Source: Sisyra terminalis (lineage: Eukaryota; Arthropoda; Insecta; Neuroptera; Sisyridae). From it: 64,000 nt of DNA. The DNA lies in NCBI GenBank assembly GCA_958496175.1, contig OY292278.1, positions 12,896,001 to 12,960,000 on the forward strand. Direction: 5' to 3'. A program made the translations under genes and the position numbers. The notes below the pieces were generated by a model. That model had not been told where the DNA came from. It saw nothing but the letters and a program-made list of their open reading frames with translations, and searched no databases. Within the stretch, counting starts at the first letter, position 1. Each line of letters starts with the position of its first letter. Shown here piece after piece: positions 58,321-64,000 of this stretch.

Positions 58321-60762
58321 ATAAATAAATATTGATAGAGCTTCATGACATGTTACAAACTATGATATCCATTAAGACATTTAGGAGACCGATGCTAGGA
58401 AGAAGATTACCAGATGGTATCAAAAGTTTAAAAGATCATAGTATTTTTGATAAAAAAGACTAGATCATTAGAATTTTTAGGCTGCTGACCATTTAAGGTT
58501 TTATTTAAAAAAAATCTTAATGTAGTCAATGTCTTATGATATTTAGTCCTAATGGTTCTACAAAAAATACAGTTTTGAATTCAGATCTCAGATTTTCCAG
58601 ACAATGAGAAAATCTTTGGAATGGGTACAACCAGGAGTTTTAATCTTATGGATCTCATTAAATTTTGCTTTATGGTTATCAGGCAAACAAAAACGGATAT
58701 AACATAAAATATTACAAATTGAGTTGGGTCTTTTTTTCGCAGCAAAATTAAGGATATTTATATAATTTTTTTATTAAATAACAAAAAATTGATTAATTTA
58801 AATAAATATTTTAAAGCAATTCTATATATGAAAAAAATTAATGTTTTTTTGCAAACTTTCATTAAATTGCCAAAGTGATTCCAAAAATAAATTGCTTATT
58901 AAGTAGCATAATATCAATTACAAAATTTGCTCTGCGTTTCTTGCCAAAAATGTGAATTTAATGCAGCATGCAATTAGAAATCTTTATATTTAGTTCCCTG
59001 ATCACATTATTCAAGTAAACATATAAATTATCAATAATAAAAAAAAATTAATTTTTCTTCTTTTAATTTATACAGGTGGACAATACCAAAAAATCAAAAT
59101 TAGAAGTATTATTGTGATTTCTATCAGAGAAAATTAAAGTAACAAATGATAAATAAAAATTGAAATACCATATTTTGCATTCCATACGTTAATTTTATCC
59201 AGAAAATTTTGCGTTTAATATGATAATTGATAGGTTTTTTTTCGTTTTATTTGCATGCAAATTAATGGTAATGAATTTAAAGGAACGGAAAGCTCGCCAA
59301 AGACTTTGAGCGAAGCTTTCATTTTTGGTTCTCTTTTAAAAGTCACATTCCAGTTTCTATCTTGGTCGTACTTTTATGATCTTCAAATTAAATAATGATG
59401 CAATTAGTTTTGATTACTTGGCAAATTTGACCTTCACTAATTGAAGCTTAAGGGAAGCTTAAAAAAACAATTAAGTGATATACTAAATCGTAATGAACTC
59501 TGGAGCCGACCAGGAAAATTGGAATATTCAATGATTTAATTTATTCTTAATTTACTTTTTCATTAAATATTACGTACAGTTGAAAAGAAATCGTTAAATA
59601 TTTCTTTGAAATTTAAGAGTGGAAGTCAATTTTTTTTAATTTTAAATTTTGTAGGTTACGGTATGAAAGATTTAATATAAAGACCATCTGTACATTCGAG
59701 TAAATGTACATATGGTGTTGACAATTATATAATAAAAGCACGTATTTATTTCATTCTGTTTTCGAATTTCAAGTATTTATTGAGTGTTGGTTTTTATTTT
59801 TGAGTTTCACATCATTTTTCTTACAAATATTATACACAATAATAATATCTCTACTTAAATTTATTACCCAAGGATTATTCAGGTGGGTCATTAATATGGA
59901 GCATTTAAACATGAAATGCGTTTTTATGAAATATTTTATATAGGTATTATACGACTGGTTGGAAATTTATAACACATTTATGTGGTTTTACGGAACGTAA
60001 TGTAGAAAATTTGTCACATACATTTCATTTGAATAAAACGAATTTGTAGCAAATGCTATTACGTTGTTAAATATAAAGCTGAAAGAGAAAAAAGGCCTTT
60101 GTATTTCCCTTTTTTCCTGTACAGTTCTTTCATTGAGCAGCATAATAGGGAAGATTGTCTGCGAACAAAAAGAAAGTCTAGGCAGAGAAATTTCCATTTA
60201 TAGTATGTAACCACTTTTCAGAATTCTAGGTGTTTACTGTGATAAATCATTTTCTTTAAACACTGATTTTTAAAAACTTAACTAGAAGAATTGAATAGTA
60301 TATTTCTTTAATTATATTAAATTTAATTATTGAACCTGAAAATTGGGAAAATTTCATTTATACAATTTAAAAGTGTGTTACTATATATTTATAAGTCGTA
60401 ATACAAAAAGAGGTGTTTTAAAAAGGATGTCCTACTTTCATTATGAAAAGATAACAGCACTTAACTTTCTTGTTATAAAATGTTATTCAACAGCACGTAC
60501 ATTCAAAAGATTGAAATTTTCTCAAGCATATTTAAGTATTGAGAAAATAAACGCTTAATTTGATTTTCAAACCTGAATTTTCCCCGTCGTTCGTTGATTA
60601 ATAAGTAATTTTTCCTCGTTTGATTTGTTTGTCGTCTGAAACACACAACAAAGGGGTGTAACATTCCAGGAAAAATTGACAAATAATTAAAATTCAGTTG
60701 TGATGATAATATACTATGATCTACTATTCCAAACGGTTAAATATCTATAATTTCTTGACTTA
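58321..60762. other. A+T-rich non-coding stretch
   Basis: No gene recognised. GGAGCCGACCAG at about 59,502-59,513 is shared with about 30,912. Confidence 0.5.
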
Positions 60763-61113
60763 GGCCCGGTATTTTCATTTCAGGATAGGTAGGCTTTATC
60801 TCCATGATAATTATCTATTACGTAAAATTTTATCTGTAAGATAAATCAAAACTGTATTTTCCACCAAAACAAACCTCCGGTTAATTATTTGCATGATATC
60901 TTATAAAAAATAATAAAACAGTAATGACATTTTGTGGATAAGCCAGTGTAGGAAACAATATATTGATAAACAAAGACAAGTTCATGGCGATATCAAAGGC
61001 GTTAGAAAAAGACACCATTCTTATGTAAAAAATTGAAGTTTCGTAGTTGTCTCTTATACTGAATTTGAAATATAAAAATAGTCGTTCTGCAAATTAATAA
61101 CATATAATTTAGA

Positions 61114-61200
61114 ATGTCTAACGAAGTTAAGAAAAAACGAACCCGAGCTCCAAATTTCAATAATGAAGAAGTTCGTTTGTTGAATTATAAAGTTAGATAA
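61114..61200 (+). pseudogene. Myb/SANT-like DNA-binding protein, N-terminal remnant
   Basis: ATG at 61,114 starts M-S-N-E-V-K-K-K-R-T-R-A-P-N-F-N-N-E-E-V-R-L-L and stops at 61,198-61,200. K-R-x-R-x-x-N-F-x-x-x-E-x-x-x-L-L is the usual start of the Myb/SANT-like domain in the second protein of Harbinger elements, which helps the transposase enter the nucleus and bind the ends. Downstream sequence to about 61,300 keeps related pieces (N-R-T-F-N-E-S-N-S-like and E-M-H-C-K-K-I-D-G) in shifted frames. Short and broken. Confidence 0.6.
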
Positions 61201-61407
61201 AATTTTAGACCTTAGAACCGAACTTTTAATGAATCAAATTCATAATATTAATCAAGAAAAGTAGAGGGCAGGAGAAATGCATTGTAAGAAAATTGATGGA
61301 TATTGAAATTTCTATTAAGAAAAAACAACTAAAAAATTTATAATTTTATACAACTTTTATTAAATAACACATTTTTATTTTCATAATACAAATATATATT
61401 TATTCTA

Positions 61408-61812
61408 TTATTTCTTGTTAAACGTTTTATTGATGCAATAAATTGATAAATTAATCAATAAATGGTCTGTGGAAAAATCATTATGAATTTCAACATTTCT
61501 TTCCTGTTCTTCTGGAAGAATATTGTCTGCCATGTCCGAATTCTCATCGGTGTCAAAGTTTTCTTCCATTCGGTCTATCGCTATATTGTGTAGTACTGCA
61601 CATTTTTCTTCAATTTGTAATAATATAAATTCGACCGCAAGTTTTGAAAAATGAAATCTTTGGAAAAATTAATGGTTTGTCCATTTCTTAAAATGATCAA
61701 TTCTTGGCCTTACATTATATCGTTGTGGAGGATTTATAATTTCTATAAGTTGAATCAATTCTTCCTCAGGGTCATTGAGCAATTCCAAATCATCTATAGT
61801 AATTATTTCCAC
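61408..61812 (-). pseudogene. Harbinger (HARBI1-like) transposase, core deleted
   Basis: On the minus strand the reading frame runs from a GTG at 61,812 (probably a mutated ATG) to TAA at 61,408-61,410, with one stop at about 61,632. The N-terminal part reads D-D-L-E-L-L-N-D-P-E-E-E-L-I-Q-L-I-E, then N-P-P-Q-R-Y-N-V-R-P-R-I-D-H-F, and then R-F-H-F-S-K-L-A-V-E-F-I-L-L-Q-I-E. It passes directly into C-A-V-L-H-N-I-A-I-D-R-M-E-E, normally the last motif of the DDE_Tnp_4 domain, and the acidic C-terminal tail. About 200 residues containing the catalytic DDE core are missing at about 61,590, yet the frame is kept across the junction. Confidence 0.83.
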
Positions 61813-62241
61813 TTTTATTTATAACTGTTATATATCAACAAAGTAACTGATTAATATTGTTTATGTATCATTACATGAAATTGATGCTTTTTTAATTTAC
61901 TCATAGATATTATTTACCAATATATTTACCTAATAAATTCGTAAATCTCCAAATAGGCAGAAAATTCTTGCAATTTAGTAATATAATTTTTTCGCTTCAC
62001 TTAAGTTTAACAGCACTAACAATGTGCAGAAACAATAAGACGGCGATGTATGCTCTATCTATTAAATAAAAAGACTATTTGGAAGTCTGAGTACTGAATA
62101 AACTATCTAGAAGGTAGTCTAATTTTATCCTGAAGATATAACTATTTTTATGTGAAAATACGCATGTTTTCTCTTTCTTCCGATTAAAATTTTATCTGGA
62201 AGATAAATGTCGCTATCTAGATATGAAAATACCGGGTCTTA

Positions 62242-63919
62242 AAAGATTTAATTTTTCATTTCACATTGAAATATTTAAACTTTAAAATAAAACAATAATT
62301 TAAAAAAGATATCGATAGGAAAGCTGAACAAAAAGATCGTTTTAATGCCTTTTTTCCCAGAAAAATACGTTACATTTATTGAAAATAGTTATAAAGAGAT
62401 TGCAATTTTATGCAAAATTATTTTATGTGCGGAAAACGAATGCTGAAATAAAGCAAAATCGACATTTCGCTTTCAAAGCTAAAGTTCGATTACTCTTTCT
62501 AATATCGATTGAACTAAATCAAAGGAAAAAATATATTAAGCAAAAGATAAAATTGCCATTACATAGATGAGAATTGAAAGGTTTCGCAATGTTGATTTTA
62601 AGTTTTGAAACGAATATTCAAAGAGCTTACCGCAGTTTAAATTCCAGTTTAATAGAAGCAATTTAAATTATACAAACTAAAAACTGTGATATTTTAAAAA
62701 ATATATATATTAAACTTATTAAAAAGGTAATTATAATGGTTTGAATTATTAAATGAAATAATTTTCAATCTAAAAGCATTTGAGGGAAAATTATGAAATG
62801 TTTATGATTCAATTTAATTTCATATTGTGTTTATATAGATTTTAATAGGTCTCAAATATTTGAATATTCATAGTATTACTCGTAGTATAATGTGATACAA
62901 TCTCTTATTTGGTAACAAATAAATATGCATAGCGATAATGTTTGCAGTCTATTTTAGTAATTAATATGAATCTATTATTGCAGTAACATGAAATTTCATA
63001 AACATTCAGATGAAAAATCGATTGGAATAAAAATGAAAAGCTTCGCTTAAACGGGCGATAACGTCTTTTTAATTTATAAGATTCAGAAATAACGAATTTA
63101 TAATTTGATCTAATATAAGATACGATTCATTTATTTACAAAGACCATTAAGTGTTTGACATTTTTATTAGAGGAAATTAAATTTATCTTACGACTATTTC
63201 GACAGTAATGTTTAGTTTAATGAGAAAAAAATTCAAAAAACGCGCAAAGTTCTCAATAATAAAATATAAAAGCTTTTTATATTGTCTCAATCAATTGTAG
63301 TAGTTGAATTCTTTTTTGATTTATGTCAACGTTGATTTTTTATGTTAAATATTTTATATTTTTTCTTTGTCGCTATTAGCCAGTAACAAAAAGGAATATA
63401 AAACTGATTCTGATTTTTATTCCATTAAATAATTATGTCAAGTCTTGTTAGTCTTTTTTATTTTATGGAAGAACTTATAACGTTTATTAAAATTTTTATT
63501 GTTGGCAAAATTGGTTGTGAAATCAAATAGGAGTTTCAGGAAAATTGGCTTAAGTATATGATTTTTCCTGAAAAAGATTTCCAATTAAATTTCTACCCTA
63601 AGCCAACGTTTCAGTAAAACATTTTTTTGGCCTCTAGACCAACATTTTGAGAAACATCGTACATTTTATAAAAATTATGTGATGTATATTATTTTTCCTC
63701 AATTAAAGGAGTCTGTTAACTGGGTTTTTTAAATTGACTTGAATATCAATCGTGAACCATACAATTGATGTTGAGGAAGATATCCATGGGCTTATTTTAT
63801 TCATTATTAATATATCGAAAACTTTACCAAATTATAAGTGAATTTTTTGATTATGTTTTTTTGCCTTATTTATTTCATTTTTTTTTAATGAAAATAATTT
63901 TATAAATTAATTCCCCGTT
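62242..63919. other. A+T-rich non-coding stretch
   Basis: Nothing recognised. A short frame at 62,379-62,570 is not supported. Confidence 0.55.
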
Positions 63920-64000
63920 TTTATAGTTCCACTAGCTGAACCCGGCAGACGTTGTCTTGCCAGCCTATTGTTGTAAATAAATAAACTGAATTTAGCAATA
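63920..64000. repeat. Edge of a probable dispersed repeat
   Basis: CTGAACCCGGCAGACGTTGT followed by CTTGCCAGCC stands out as a GC-rich block at the window edge. Strings of this kind (CTGACCCGGCAAACGTTGT-like) recur in arthropod repeats as far as I recall, but I cannot name the family with certainty. Confidence 0.35.

Larger units (their letters stand above)
60763..62238. mobile_element. PIF/Harbinger transposon, internally deleted
   Basis: Terminal repeats GGCCCGGTATTTTCAT and, on the other strand, GACCCGGTATTTTCAT are each flanked by TTA (60,760-60,762; 62,239-62,241), the three-base duplication typical of PIF/Harbinger. Subterminal repeats include AATTTTATCT and AGATAAAT blocks on both sides. 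It carries two divergent-type genes as expected: a Myb/SANT-like DNA-binding protein on the plus strand and a Harbinger transposase on the minus strand, both broken. Confidence 0.85.

Noticed and set aside
1..64000. tRNA, rRNA or CRISPR features
   Set aside because: No GTTCRANTC-type B-box with a matching cloverleaf, no rRNA-like conserved blocks and no regularly spaced repeats were found. The 21-bp units at 24.9-25.1 kb are minisatellite-like without spacers.

Overview
This is an A+T-rich window (roughly three quarters A+T by eye) from a eukaryotic nuclear genome. The repeat content points to an insect or related arthropod: Penelope-like retroelements (PLEs) with GIY-YIG endonuclease and hammerhead ribozyme motifs, 5'-truncated Jockey-type LINEs, Tc1, pogo-like, hAT and PIF/Harbinger DNA transposons, a solo LTR and several foldback/MITE families. 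I cannot name the species. Nothing looks prokaryotic: there are no operons, rRNA, tRNA, CRISPR arrays or long ORFs. The longest translated frames are broken transposon genes.

Layout. 1-0.83 kb: PLE copy with inverted arms, a GIY-YIG remnant and a hammerhead motif. 1.45-5.3 kb: two copies of one MITE, a Jockey reverse transcriptase (RT) remnant and a hairpin element. 7.1-8.2 kb: element with ~320-bp inverted repeats. 13.2-14.8 kb: scrambled PLE with a second type of hammerhead. 16.1 kb: an unassigned ORF. 19.4-20.3 kb: pogo-like transposon. 21.9 kb: 176-bp Jockey tail. 24.3-25.1 kb: solo LTR with heat-shock-type sites, then a near-perfect palindrome related to the PLE at 1-830. 27.7-28.3 kb: palindromic element with two opposed hammerheads. 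31.0-31.9 kb: young truncated Jockey copy. 36.0 and 40.8 kb: hAT ends. 37.5-38.4 and 45.1-46.1 kb: minus-strand Jockey remnants, the second interrupted by a 154-bp MITE with a sister copy at 54.9 kb. 42.9-43.5 kb: deleted Tc1 copy. 47.7-48.5 kb: inverted-repeat element. 57.8 kb: decayed RT. 60.8-62.2 kb: PIF/Harbinger deletion derivative. 63.9 kb: edge of a dispersed repeat.

No host gene can be named. The best host candidate is a 138-bp minus-strand exon-like block at 54,278-54,415 with splice-site dinucleotides on both sides and phase 0 at each end. The window is therefore probably intergenic or within very large introns.

The most interesting pattern is the PLE material. Five hammerhead-type motifs with three different stem II sequences occur in 64 kb, each with a self-complementary stem III, which is the dimer-type geometry. 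Two short palindromic elements made of inverted PLE-like terminal sequence are each flanked by a perfect 12-bp direct repeat. Two truncated Jockey insertions also have perfect 12-bp duplications. The genes do not form a pathway; the coherent story is successive insertion, nesting and decay of mobile elements.
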